Assembly: GCF_006439055.1 (NCBI RefSeq)
Contig: NZ_RCZC01000002.1
Span: 278,106 to 342,105, forward strand
Direction: 5' to 3'
DNA: 64,000 nucleotides
DNA from: Sphingomonas glacialis
GTDB lineage: Bacteria > Pseudomonadota > Alphaproteobacteria > Sphingomonadales > Sphingomonadaceae
Shown here: positions 33,644 to 42,104 of the stretch, piece after piece
Position numbering within the stretch: the stretch's first letter is position 1
Layout: every line of letters begins with the position of its first letter
Position numbers and translations under genes: made by a program
The notes under the pieces: model-generated
Told to the model about the DNA's origin: nothing
Database searches by the model: none
The model's input: the letters and a program-made list of their open reading frames with translations, nothing else

Positions 33644-34923
33644 CCGCCCCGCTCCCGCCGCTCGACACGACCGGGCGCGACAACCTTCGGCAGTTGATCA
33701 ATCTGCGTTGGCTCGCGGTCGGGGGCCAGTTCGCCACGATCCTCGTCGCGCAATTCTTCATGGGGCTGACGCTGCCGCTGGTGCCGATGCTGCTCGTCGT
33801 CGGCGGGCTGGTGCTGCTCAACATCGTCAGCCTCTCGCAACTGCCGCGCCGCGTCGCGATCTCGAATGGCGAGCTGTTCGCCAGCCTGTTGCTCGACGTC
33901 GGCGCGCTGACCGCCTTGCTCTATCAGAGCGGCGGGGCGACCAACCCGTTCATCGCGCTGTATCTCGTCCAGATCGTGCTGGGCGCGATCCTGCTCGAGG
34001 CATGGTCGAGCTGGGCGCTGGTCGCGGTGACCAGCGCGGCGTTCGCCTTGCTCGCCGAGGTGCATATGCCGCTGCTGCTGCCGCAGCGCTTCGCCTATGG
34101 CTGGAGCGACCTGTACGTGCTCGGTTCGCTGATCTGCTTCGTGCTGATCGCGGTGCTGATCGTCGGCTTCGTCACGCGGATCAACCGTAACCTCAGCATG
34201 CGCGACGCACGCCTCGCGACGATGCGCCAGCAGGCGGCCGAGGAGGACCATATCGTGCGGATGGGCCTGCTCGCGACGGGCGCGGCGCACGAACTCGGCA
34301 CGCCGCTCGCCTCGCTCTCGGTGATCGTCAACGATTGGGGGCACTCGCCCGCCCTGCGCGCACAGCCGGGGCTCGCAGAGGAGATCGAGGACATGCGCGT
34401 CGCGCTGACGCGCTGCAAGACAATCGTCACCGGCATCCTGATGGCGGCCGGCGAGGCGCGGGGCGAGCATCCGACGATCACCAGCGTCCATCGCTTCTGC
34501 GACGAAGTCGTCGCCGAATGGCGCGTGCAGAATTCGGAAGAGGCGATCGTCTTCCGCAACCGCTTCGGCACCGATCTCGCGATCGTCGCCGATACCGCGG
34601 TCAAGCAGATGATCTGGAACCTGCTCGATAATGCCAAGGAAGCGTCGGGCCAGCCGATCACGCTCGAGGTAGCGCGCGACGGGCCGTCGCTGCTGTTCGC
34701 GGTAAGCGACACCGGCCCCGGCTTCGCGCCCGAGATGCTCGCCAATATCGGCAAGCCCTATCATTCGACGCGCGCGCGGCTCGGCAGCGGGCTCGGCCTG
34801 TTCCTCGTCGTCAACGCGATGCGCAAGCTTGGCGGGACGGTCGAGGCGCGCAACCGCGCGAGCGGCGGCGCAGTGGTGACCCTGACGCTGCCGCTGTCGG
34901 CATTGGAGTGGGACGGAGCATGA
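33640..34923 (+). CDS. regB: RegB/PrrB-type redox sensor histidine kinase
   Basis: 427-residue membrane kinase. Six hydrophobic helices are followed by a HisKA/HATPase domain. Two RegB hallmarks are present: the quinone-site heptapeptide GGATNPF at residues 98-104, and the H-box GAAHELGTPLAS with His217. Cys259 in LTRCKTIV lies where RegB carries its redox-active Cys. N-box (WNLLDNAKEAS), G1 (DTGPGF) and G2 (GSGLGLFLV) are intact. RegB kinases read the quinone pool redox state and tune respiration, so placement directly after a quinol oxidase operon is meaningful. The start is a GTG at 33640 overlapping the SURF1 stop; the gene ends overlapping regA. Confidence 0.92.
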   Translation: MTAPLPPLDTTGRDNLRQLINLRWLAVGGQFATILVAQFFMGLTLPLVPMLLVVGGLVLLNIVSLSQLPRRVAISNGELFASLLLDVGALTALLYQSGGATNPFIALYLVQIVLGAILLEAWSSWALVAVTSAAFALLAEVHMPLLLPQRFAYGWSDLYVLGSLICFVLIAVLIVGFVTRINRNLSMRDARLATMRQQAAEEDHIVRMGLLATGAAHELGTPLASLSVIVNDWGHSPALRAQPGLAEEIEDMRVALTRCKTIVTGILMAAGEARGEHPTITSVHRFCDEVVAEWRVQNSEEAIVFRNRFGTDLAIVADTAVKQMIWNLLDNAKEASGQPITLEVARDGPSLLFAVSDTGPGFAPEMLANIGKPYHSTRARLGSGLGLFLVVNAMRKLGGTVEARNRASGGAVVTLTLPLSALEWDGA

Positions 34924-35462
34924 GCGACAAGCATCTGTTGATCGTCGAGGACGACGGCGCGTTCGCCAAGACGCTGCGCCGTTCGTTCGAGCGCCGCGGC
35001 TACGTCGTCGAGATCGCCGCCGACCAGGGCGCCGTCGCGACCGCGCTCGCCGAACGCACGCCCGACTTCGCCGTGGTCGATTTGAAGCTCGGCGCGACCT
35101 CGGGGCTTGCCTGTGTCCAGGCGATCCATGCGCATGACGCAACCACGCGGATCGTCGTGCTGACAGGCTATGCCAGCATCGCCACCGCGGTCGAGGCGAT
35201 CAAGCTCGGCGCGACCAACTATCTCGCAAAACCGTCGAACACCGATGATATCGAGGCGGCATTCGGCCAGACCGATGGCGCGGCGGCGGGCAATGTCGAT
35301 GCGCCGCTGACCAACCGCCCGACCTCGATCAAGACGCTCGAATGGGAGCATATCCACCAGACGCTCGCGGCGAACAATTTCAACATTTCCGAGACCGCGC
35401 GGCAGCTCGGGATGCACCGGCGCACGCTGGCGCGGAAGCTCGAGAAACAGACCGTCAAATAA
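34920..35462 (+). CDS. regA: RegA/PrrA-type response regulator
   Basis: 180-residue response regulator: receiver domain with acidic pair IVEDD, phospho-acceptor Asp54 in VVDLKLG, conserved Thr (VLTGYAS) and Lys (LAKPSN), then a Fis-type helix-turn-helix (NISETARQLGMHRRTLARKL). The HTH sequence is almost diagnostic for RegA/PrrA/ActR, global redox regulators of respiration, carbon and nitrogen genes. The ATG at 34920 overlaps the regB stop. The frame opens four codons earlier at 34908, less likely. Followed by a hairpin at 35469, so it closes the seven-gene operon. Confidence 0.94.
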   Translation: MSDKHLLIVEDDGAFAKTLRRSFERRGYVVEIAADQGAVATALAERTPDFAVVDLKLGATSGLACVQAIHAHDATTRIVVLTGYASIATAVEAIKLGATNYLAKPSNTDDIEAAFGQTDGAAAGNVDAPLTNRPTSIKTLEWEHIHQTLAANNFNISETARQLGMHRRTLARKLEKQTVK

Positions 35463-35468
35463 GCGCGG

Positions 35469-35492
35469 TTGGGCGCACGCAGGTGCGTCCAA
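35469..35492 (+). terminator. Hairpin closing the cyo-regBA operon
   Basis: TTGGGCGCAC (35469-35478) pairs with GTGCGTCCAA (35483-35492) through a 4-nt loop, with one G-U pair. It starts six bases after the regA stop. The T tract is poor, so efficiency is uncertain. Confidence 0.5.
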
Positions 35493-35535
35493 ATCCAGGT
35501 TCGTGCGTTTTAGCGACGACACTGGGGAGACTTCC

Positions 35536-36648
35536 ATGCCAGGCCCAAAACTGTTCGAGCCGATTACCGTCGGCACGCTTGCGTTGCGCAATCGCATCGT
35601 GATCGCCCCGATGTGCCAATATTCGGCGGTCGACGGTGCGATGACCGATTGGCACCTCATTCATCTCGGCCATCTCGCGCTGTCGGGCGCGGCGCTGTTG
35701 ACGATCGAAGCCACCGCCGTCCTGCCCGAGGGTCGGATCAGCTATGGCGATGTCGGGCTGTGGAACGACGCGACCGAGGCAGCGCTCGCTGGAGTGATCG
35801 CGGGGGTTCGCCGCCATTCGGACATGCCGATCGCGATCCAGCTATCGCATGCCGGTCGCAAGGCGTCGACCGAGCTGCCGTGGCGCGGCGGCAAGCAGAT
35901 CGCGCCGTCGGCGCCGAACGGATGGCAGACCGAAGCGCCCTCCGCGACGGCCTTTGCCGATGGCGAGAATGCCCCGGTCGCGCTCGATCGCGACGGGCTC
36001 GCGCGGGTCCGCGACGCTTTCGCCGCATCCGCCACGCGGGCGGCGCGGCTCGGGATCGACCTGGTCCAGCTGCACGCCGCGCACGGCTATCTACTGCATC
36101 AATTCCTCTCGCCTTTGTCGAACCGGCGCGACGACGAATATGGCGGCAGCCTTGAGAACCGGATGCGCTTTCCGCTCGAAGTGTTCGACGCGGTGCGCGC
36201 GGCTTTCCCGGCGGACAAGCCGGTTACCATGCGGGTCTCGGGGACCGACTGGGTCGAGGGCGGCTGGGATATTGAGGGCACCGTCGCCTTCGCCCAGGCG
36301 CTCGAAGCCCGCGGATGCGCGGCGATCCACGTGTCGAGCGGCGGGCTCGATCCGCGCCAGGCGATCCCGGTCGGGCCATCGTATCAGGTCCCGCTCGCAC
36401 GCGCGGTCAAGCAGGCGGTCGCGATGCCCGTCGTCGCGGTCGGATTGATCACCGAGTATGACCAGGCCGAGGCGATCGTCGGGACGGGCGACGCCGACAT
36501 GATCGCGCTGGCGCGGACGATCCTCTACGATCCGCGCTGGCCATGGCATGCGGCAGCTCATCTCGGCGCGCATGTCGTGGCGCCCGAGCAATATCTACGC
36601 TCGCAGCCGCGCCAGTACGGCCGCTTGTTCGATCGCCCGGACACCTGA
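35536..36648 (+). CDS. Old Yellow Enzyme family NADH:flavin oxidoreductase (YqjM type)
   Basis: 370-residue TIM-barrel FMN enzyme. These reduce activated C=C bonds of enones, maleimides and nitro compounds with NAD(P)H. Seen: N-terminal RNRIVIAPMCQYSA with the Cys of the YqjM class, substrate/FMN residues in IQLSHAGRK, LVQLHAAHGYLLHQFLSPL with the active His pair, RRDDEYGGSLENR, and C-terminal FMN-phosphate binding VGLITEYDQAE and ALARTILYDPRW. The ATG at 35536 follows GGAG with 7-nt spacing. It begins 43 bp after the hairpin that ends the cyo-regBA operon. Physiological substrate unknown. Confidence 0.92.
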   Translation: MPGPKLFEPITVGTLALRNRIVIAPMCQYSAVDGAMTDWHLIHLGHLALSGAALLTIEATAVLPEGRISYGDVGLWNDATEAALAGVIAGVRRHSDMPIAIQLSHAGRKASTELPWRGGKQIAPSAPNGWQTEAPSATAFADGENAPVALDRDGLARVRDAFAASATRAARLGIDLVQLHAAHGYLLHQFLSPLSNRRDDEYGGSLENRMRFPLEVFDAVRAAFPADKPVTMRVSGTDWVEGGWDIEGTVAFAQALEARGCAAIHVSSGGLDPRQAIPVGPSYQVPLARAVKQAVAMPVVAVGLITEYDQAEAIVGTGDADMIALARTILYDPRWPWHAAAHLGAHVVAPEQYLRSQPRQYGRLFDRPDT

Positions 36649-36689
36649 TCGCCAGCACTCCGGCGGCAAGACAGACCAAGGATAGCGCG

Positions 36690-38099
36690 ATGAAGATGCT
36701 TTCATTGGCGGCGACGGCGCTCGGCCTTTCGCTGGCGCCGTTCACTGCGCACGCCCAGTCGCTTCCGGCGTCGCCCGCCTCCTCGACCGAGAAGCCCGGC
36801 AAGGAAGAGACGGCGCCCAAAAAGGACGAGACCGGGTTGATCGTCACCGCGTCGAGCCGGCTGCGCTATGAAACCGTCGATGGCCGCCCGCGGCCGGGCC
36901 TCGCCACCGCCGAGGATGCGCTTGAACTCCGCACCGGCATCGCGGTCGAATATGGCCCCGGCCCGCTCTCGATCGGGGGCGAGTTGATCGACAGCCGCGC
37001 CTATCTCACCGGCACGCGAACCGCGATCGGGACGAATGAGGTCGATGCGCTGGAGCTGCCGCAGGCGTATCTCAAGCTGCGGCTTGATGGCGCGGTCGGT
37101 CGCGGAAACGCGCTGAGCGTTGAGGGCGGGCGGTTCCTGATCAATCTCGGATCGGGCCGGCTGATCGCGACCGACGAATATCGCAACACCGTCAACGGCT
37201 TCACCGGTCTGCGCGGCGATCTCAAGCTCGGGAAACGGTTCGAGGCGACGCTCTTCTACGTGCTGCCGCAGGAGCGCCTCCCCGACGCCGACGCTGCGGT
37301 CCGTGCCAACAAGGTCGTGTTCGATCGCGAGACGTTCGACGACGTGCTGTTCGGCGGCTATGTCCATCGCAAGCAGGCGCTGGGTGCGGCGCAGGTCGAA
37401 TTCGCCTATTATCGCCTCGCCGAACATGACTCGCCCGGTCGCGAGACCGCCGACCGCCGCCTCCACACGATCGATGGCCGGATCTTCAGCGAGGCGAAGG
37501 CCCGCACGGTCGATTACGATCTCGAGGGCGCGTATCAGTTCGGCCATGCCAGCGCATCGACGCTGGCGACCGCGCGCTCGGCCACTGTCGCGGCAGGCTT
37601 CGCGCACGCGGCGATCGGCTACAGCTTCGCCATGTCGTTCAAGCCGCGGATCGGCCTGTTCTACGATTATGCGAGCGGCAACGGCCGGGGCGGCAACGTG
37701 AACCGTTTCGACACGCTGTTCGGCAGCCGACGCGACGATCTCGGGCCATCGGGCACCTATGCCGGGCTCGCGCGCGAGAATATCAGCGCACCGGGCATCC
37801 GGTTCGACGCCAAGCCCGGCAAGCGCGTCGAAGCGCTGCTCGACTATCGCGGCATCTGGCTCGCCTCGCGCTACGACCGGTTCTACGGCGTCACCGACGC
37901 GACCGGGCGTTCGGGCGATTTCGGTGGGCAACAGCTCGAGGGGCGGCTGCGATACTGGCTCGTGCCCGAGCACCTGCGGTTCGAAAGCAACTTCGCCTTG
38001 CTCTACAAAGGCGACTTCCTCGAGAACGCGCCGACCGCGCTGGCGTCAGCCCAGCACATCGTGCGCTTCCTCGAATTCAACGTCCAGGCAAGTTTCTAG
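36690..38099 (+). CDS. Outer-membrane beta-barrel, alginate-export-domain type
   Basis: 469-residue outer-membrane protein. Signal peptide (SLAATALGLSLAPFTAHAQ), then a Lys/Glu-rich linker, then a barrel of alternating strands ending in Phe (FLEFNVQASF). The start of the barrel, LIVTASSRLRYETVDGRP, and the AFLELPQAYLKL-like strand resemble the alginate export (AlgE-like, PF13372) family, though such barrels in sphingomonads need not carry alginate. AAGGA precedes the ATG at 36690. It follows the Old Yellow Enzyme by 41 bp in the same direction. Its stop shares the bases CTAG at 38096-38099 with the stop of the convergent GGDEF-EAL gene. Confidence 0.8.
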   Translation: MKMLSLAATALGLSLAPFTAHAQSLPASPASSTEKPGKEETAPKKDETGLIVTASSRLRYETVDGRPRPGLATAEDALELRTGIAVEYGPGPLSIGGELIDSRAYLTGTRTAIGTNEVDALELPQAYLKLRLDGAVGRGNALSVEGGRFLINLGSGRLIATDEYRNTVNGFTGLRGDLKLGKRFEATLFYVLPQERLPDADAAVRANKVVFDRETFDDVLFGGYVHRKQALGAAQVEFAYYRLAEHDSPGRETADRRLHTIDGRIFSEAKARTVDYDLEGAYQFGHASASTLATARSATVAAGFAHAAIGYSFAMSFKPRIGLFYDYASGNGRGGNVNRFDTLFGSRRDDLGPSGTYAGLARENISAPGIRFDAKPGKRVEALLDYRGIWLASRYDRFYGVTDATGRSGDFGGQQLEGRLRYWLVPEHLRFESNFALLYKGDFLENAPTALASAQHIVRFLEFNVQASF

Positions 38100-40462
38100 G
38101 CCGCCGCGCTCATTGCGCTGCCGATCATCGCCTCGACCAGTTCGCCTTCGATCGGGCGGCTGAAGAGATAGCCCTGGATGCTGCTGCAGCCCTGCCCGCG
38201 CAGCTCGCTCAGCTGGTCGCGGTCCTCGACGCCCTCGGCGGTCGTCTCCATGTGCAGCGCGGTCGCGAGATCGACGATCGCGCGGACGATCGCCGCGGCG
38301 CTCTTGTCCTCCGCGACCGCGTTGACGAAGCTCTTGTCGATCTTGATCTTGTCGAAGGGAAAGCTGCGCAGATAGCTGAGCGACGAATACCCGGTCCCGA
38401 AATCGTCGAGCGCGATGCGGATCCCCATCGCGCGCAATTTGTGGAGCAGCGTCACCACGGTCGTCTCGCCGTCGAGGAACACCGACTCGGTGATCTCGAT
38501 CTCGAGCCGATTGGGGGCAAGCCCGCTATGGCTGAGCGCCTGGAAGATGACGTTGGGGAAGCCCGAATTGCGGAACTGCAGCGGCGAGACGTTGACGGCG
38601 ATGCGAACATGGTCGGGCCAGGCGGTCGCCTGACGGCAGGCCTCCTGCATCACCCAATCGCCGATCGCGATGATCAGCCCCGTCTCCTCGGCGACCGAGA
38701 TGAACTCGATCGGCGGGACATTGCCCCGCGTCGGGTGTTCCCAGCGCAGCAGCGCCTCGAACCCGCCGATGCGATCGCGCTTGAGATCGAAGATCGGTTG
38801 GAAGTTGAGCCGGAACTGGCCGCCCTGGATCGCCTCGCGCAAATCGAGCTCGAGCATGCGTCGTTTGCGCGCAGCGGCATCGAGCGCGGGCTCGAAGAAG
38901 CGGAACACGCCGCGCCCGTCCTGCTTGGCGCGGTATAGGGCGAGATCGGCGTTCTTGAGCAAGGCGTCGCTATCGGCGCCATCGTTCGGGCTGATCGCGA
39001 TTCCGATGCTGACGCCGGTCGCGATCTGATGCCCCGCAACCGTGATCGGCGTGCGCATCTCGTCGAGGATCGCCTGGGCGAGCGCGCGCGGGCGATCCGA
39101 ATCGCCGCGATCGTCGAGGATGATCGCAAATTCGTCGCCGCCGAGCCGCGCGACGACCGCGTCATTGGCGAGGCGTGACAGCGTATCGCCCATACAGCGC
39201 AGCAAGGCGTCGCCGATCGGGTGCCCGAGCGAATCGTTGATCCCCTTGAACCCGTCGAGATCGAGGCAGAGCAGGGTCGTCCGCTCGCCGCGCTTGAGCG
39301 AGCGCGGCAGGTCGCTCTCGAGCTGCTGGCAGAAATAGGTCCGGTTGGGCAGGCCGGTCAGCGTATCGTGGAAGGCGAGATGCGTGATGCGATGCTCGCG
39401 CTCGACGATCCCGGCGGACATCAGATTGAAGCTGGCGGCCAGCCGACCGACCTCGTCGTCGCTTTCGACCAGCAGCTCGGTACGATTGCCCTCCTCGAGC
39501 GCACGCGCCGCGGCGTCGAGCGCGGCGATCGGACGCGCGATCCCGTTGGCGAGGCGGCGGCTGCCGAGCAGGACGAGCAACAGGCCGAGGATCCCGGCCA
39601 AAGCGACGCCGATCTGCATCGTGCGATACCCCGCCATCGCCGCGGCCCAGGGGTAACTGAGCAGCAGGATCGCAACGGGTTTCCCGGCGGGGCCGCTGAG
39701 CGGCTTGGCGAGCGCGAGCGCATCGCCGCCGGGCAGCGACAACAGCCCGGGCTCGCCACGGCCGCCGATCGCGGTCGCGACGAAGGCGTCGAGTGCAGGT
39801 TCGGGCGTGATCGCGCCCGATACGCCGCGCCACGATCCCTGCGCGTTACGCGCCAGGATCGTCGCGGTCAGCGGGATGGACGAGAGGTGCTGCAGCGCCG
39901 CCATTTCGCGAAGATCAAGGGGAAGCGCGAAGATCACCCAGCCGATGTCATCGGGCGCGAGCACGGGCGCCACGATCAGCCGAAACACCCCGGTTTTCGT
40001 CGTGATCACCGCGTCGGTCCGCCCCTGCGCCAGCGTCGTCGGCACGCTTGCCACCGCGCGCCGGACGTCGGCGGGGCCGGCCCCGAACACCCGCCCTGTG
40101 GGATCGACGAAAAACGCCTGGGGCACGTCGGCGCGTGCGCGCAGCGATCCGAGCGCGGATTCGATCGTCGGGCGATCCCCGCTGGCGACCGCCGAGCGAA
40201 AACCGAAATCGCGCGTCAGCACCGACGCGCTGTCCCCCAGCGCCCGCGCGCGCATCGCCCAGATCCGATCATAGACGCTGCCGCTCGTGCGCAGCTCGGC
40301 GCGGACCGCATCGCGCGCCTGCCCCCAGATGACGAGTTGCCCGACGAGCGCGACGGCAAGCAGGCAGACGGCGAACAGCATTCCATATTGCACGGCGAGC
40401 CGCGTCCGCAGGTGCCGGAAGCGCCAGCGTCGCAGCGCCGGGAAGGTCACGGCGCGGGACAT
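38096..40462 (-). CDS. Membrane GGDEF-EAL c-di-GMP enzyme with periplasmic sensor
   Basis: 788-residue inner-membrane protein. Helix about 25-47, a periplasmic domain of about 225 residues of dCACHE-like character, helix about 281-300, a HAMP-like linker, GGDEF (about 355-525) and EAL (about 540-788). The cyclase motif GGDEF is intact at 441-445; the inhibitory RxxD site is lost (Leu431 in place of Arg). The phosphodiesterase motifs are intact: EALLRW at 569, NVSPLQF, EITESV, DDFGTGYSSL, KIDKSF and AEGVED. So it may make and degrade c-di-GMP. The start at 40462 is one base after the cupredoxin stop, so the two are co-transcribed, suggesting that the periplasmic domain reads a signal linked to that protein. 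Confidence 0.92.
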   Translation of the reverse strand: MSRAVTFPALRRWRFRHLRTRLAVQYGMLFAVCLLAVALVGQLVIWGQARDAVRAELRTSGSVYDRIWAMRARALGDSASVLTRDFGFRSAVASGDRPTIESALGSLRARADVPQAFFVDPTGRVFGAGPADVRRAVASVPTTLAQGRTDAVITTKTGVFRLIVAPVLAPDDIGWVIFALPLDLREMAALQHLSSIPLTATILARNAQGSWRGVSGAITPEPALDAFVATAIGGRGEPGLLSLPGGDALALAKPLSGPAGKPVAILLLSYPWAAAMAGYRTMQIGVALAGILGLLLVLLGSRRLANGIARPIAALDAAARALEEGNRTELLVESDDEVGRLAASFNLMSAGIVEREHRITHLAFHDTLTGLPNRTYFCQQLESDLPRSLKRGERTTLLCLDLDGFKGINDSLGHPIGDALLRCMGDTLSRLANDAVVARLGGDEFAIILDDRGDSDRPRALAQAILDEMRTPITVAGHQIATGVSIGIAISPNDGADSDALLKNADLALYRAKQDGRGVFRFFEPALDAAARKRRMLELDLREAIQGGQFRLNFQPIFDLKRDRIGGFEALLRWEHPTRGNVPPIEFISVAEETGLIIAIGDWVMQEACRQATAWPDHVRIAVNVSPLQFRNSGFPNVIFQALSHSGLAPNRLEIEITESVFLDGETTVVTLLHKLRAMGIRIALDDFGTGYSSLSYLRSFPFDKIKIDKSFVNAVAEDKSAAAIVRAIVDLATALHMETTAEGVEDRDQLSELRGQGCSSIQGYLFSRPIEGELVEAMIGSAMSAAA

Positions 40463-40463
40463 G

Positions 40464-41072
40464 TCAGCGCCCCCGGATTGTATAGGTGGTGGCAAAGCCG
40501 GTCGGTGCGATCGTAGCCGATTGCACCAGCATATTGTCGGGTGCGCGGATCGAAGGATGCCACACCCGGATCGTCGCGCCGCCCGCCGGAACGCCGGTGA
40601 TCGTGGCATGGCCGTTCGCGTCGGTCTGCACCGCATAGGGCGTCTCGACGACGACGACATAGCCGTTCATCGCGTCATGGATGTTGCATCCGAGCGCAAC
40701 CACGCCGGGCTTGTCGAACACCACCGAACGGGTCTCGTCCTTGCCATAGAGCTTGAGATCGAACTTGCGCGGCTTGGAAAAGGAATAGACGTGGTGCCTG
40801 ACCTTGTCGCGATTGGGAAAGGTCACCGTAGCCCCGACCGGCACGATCAGGACGTGCGGGACGAACGCGATATTCTGTTGCGCCATCTCATAGGGCGGAT
40901 CGAATTTGATCGGCCCGGCGGGTTTCCGCGGCGTGTCGAGCGCTATGACGGCGCCGGCAAGCGGTTTCCCGTCGCTCCCGCGGACATCGACGCTGACCGT
41001 CGCGGCGATCGCTTCGGCGGGCAAAAGGACAGCCGCGAAAACGGCTGCGTACGCTACAAAACATCTATCCAT
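40464..41072 (-). CDS. Secreted cupredoxin-like (methylamine-utilisation-type) protein
   Basis: 202-residue periplasmic protein with signal peptide (VAYAAVFAAVLLPAEAIAA). A beta-sandwich with blue-copper features follows: His93/His94 in KVRHHVYSFS, and Cys129, His132 and Met135 in LGCNIHDAMNGY, which fit a type-1 copper site. The C-terminal strand region VPAGGATIRVWHP is typical of proteins annotated as methylamine utilisation or plastocyanin-like; no methylamine dehydrogenase is present. The ATG at 41072 opens an operon with the GGDEF-EAL gene one base later, and it is divergent by 123 bp from a DUF3034-truncated haemoglobin pair. A role in electron transfer or copper/redox sensing in the envelope is inferred. 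Confidence 0.85.
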   Translation of the reverse strand: MDRCFVAYAAVFAAVLLPAEAIAATVSVDVRGSDGKPLAGAVIALDTPRKPAGPIKFDPPYEMAQQNIAFVPHVLIVPVGATVTFPNRDKVRHHVYSFSKPRKFDLKLYGKDETRSVVFDKPGVVALGCNIHDAMNGYVVVVETPYAVQTDANGHATITGVPAGGATIRVWHPSIRAPDNMLVQSATIAPTGFATTYTIRGR

Positions 41073-41107
41073 CGACTCGGCGATAGGGCCGATCCGTAGA
41101 GAATTCC

Positions 41108-41122
41108 TGAATCCCGCATTCA
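41108..41122. promoter_or_regulatory. Candidate operator between cupredoxin and DUF3034 genes
   Basis: Inverted repeat TGAAT-CCCGC-ATTCA midway in the 123-bp divergent promoter region. It also fits TGA-N9-TCA, the loose form of the RirA iron-responsive site, though such a short motif occurs often by chance. Confidence 0.3.
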
Positions 41123-41158
41123 CGAAAAGACAAGGAAACCGCGCTAGCCGCAGCAGCA

Positions 41159-41183
41159 CCGCAGCGGTTGTTTCCCGCTGCGG
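41159..41183 (+). other. Hairpin upstream of the DUF3034 ribosome-binding site
   Basis: Perfect 9-bp stem CCGCAGCGG (41159-41167) and CCGCTGCGG (41175-41183) with a 7-nt loop, ending 12 nt before the ATG at 41196. The GGGGC Shine-Dalgarno candidate lies between stem and start. It could affect translation or mRNA stability. Confidence 0.4.
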
Positions 41184-41195
41184 ACGGGGCGTTCC

Positions 41196-42089
41196 ATGCG
41201 TGTTTTTGTAAAATGTTTGACAGCCGCGGTGCTCGGCCTGGTCCTCGCGAGCCTGCTCGGCGCGCAACCCGCCCAGGCGCGCGAGTTGCGACAGGGCGGC
41301 AAACTGCTGCTGACCGGCGGAGTCTCGACCGTCGAGGGCGCAGCCGGCGGCGGACTGGCGACCTGGGCGTTGATCGCGGGCAACGAAACCGATGCCGGGA
41401 TCGGCGGCAGCGCACATGCGACGCTCGTCGCGCTGCCCGATTTCGATCTCAAGAGCATCGGAGGCGCGATCGGGTTCCACAATCGGATCGAGCTGTCCTA
41501 CGCGCATCAGCGCTTCGATACGCGTCAGGCGGGCGCGGCGCTGGGTCTGGGGCGCAATTTCACCTTCGGCCAGGACGTGTTCGGCGCCAAGCTGCGCGTG
41601 ATCGGCGATGCGGTCTACGATCAGGATCGCATCCTCCCGCAAATCGCGATCGGGGTGCAATATCATCGTGCCGAGAAGGCGCCGGTCATCGCCGCGGTCG
41701 GCGGGCGGCACGCGCAGGGCACCGATTTCCTCGTGTCCGCGACCAAAGTCGTGCTCGCACGCAGCCTCGTGCTCGATGCGACGCTGCGCTTCACCAAGGC
41801 CAACCAGTTCGGTCTGCTCGGCTTCGGCGGCGACAAGAGCAATGCCTATCACGCAGCGTTCGAAGGGTCCGCCGGGCTCTTGGTCTCGCCGCGTCTGCTG
41901 CTCGGCGCCGAAATCCGCACCAAGCCCGACAATCTCGGCTTCGCGCGCGAGCAAAAAGCGGTGGATGCCTTTGCGGCATGGCAATTTCAGCGTCATCTGG
42001 CGGTAACCGCGGCCTATGTCGATCTCGGCAGCATCGCGACCGTCAAGCGCCAGCGCGGCGCATTCCTGTCGCTCCAGGCCAGTTTTTGA
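41196..42089 (+). CDS. DUF3034-family outer-membrane beta-barrel protein
   Basis: 297-residue protein with a signal peptide (LTAAVLGLVLASLLGAQPAQA). The conserved opening ELRQGGKLLLTGGVSTVEGA followed by AGGGLATWALIAG is characteristic of DUF3034. The rest is amphipathic strands ending in Phe (AFLSLQASF), as expected for a small outer-membrane barrel. No function is established for the family. It shares a divergent promoter region with the cupredoxin-GGDEF/EAL operon and is followed 15 bp later by a secreted truncated haemoglobin, so it probably acts in the same envelope process. A 9-bp hairpin sits just before its ribosome-binding site. Confidence 0.85.
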   Translation: MRVFVKCLTAAVLGLVLASLLGAQPAQARELRQGGKLLLTGGVSTVEGAAGGGLATWALIAGNETDAGIGGSAHATLVALPDFDLKSIGGAIGFHNRIELSYAHQRFDTRQAGAALGLGRNFTFGQDVFGAKLRVIGDAVYDQDRILPQIAIGVQYHRAEKAPVIAAVGGRHAQGTDFLVSATKVVLARSLVLDATLRFTKANQFGLLGFGGDKSNAYHAAFEGSAGLLVSPRLLLGAEIRTKPDNLGFAREQKAVDAFAAWQFQRHLAVTAAYVDLGSIATVKRQRGAFLSLQASF

Positions 42090-42104
42090 GATAGGCGCTC
42101 GACC

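Noticed and set aside
40464..41072. Methylamine dehydrogenase pathway
   Set aside because: The protein resembles those labelled methylamine utilisation, but no mau structural gene is nearby; the cupredoxin description is safer.
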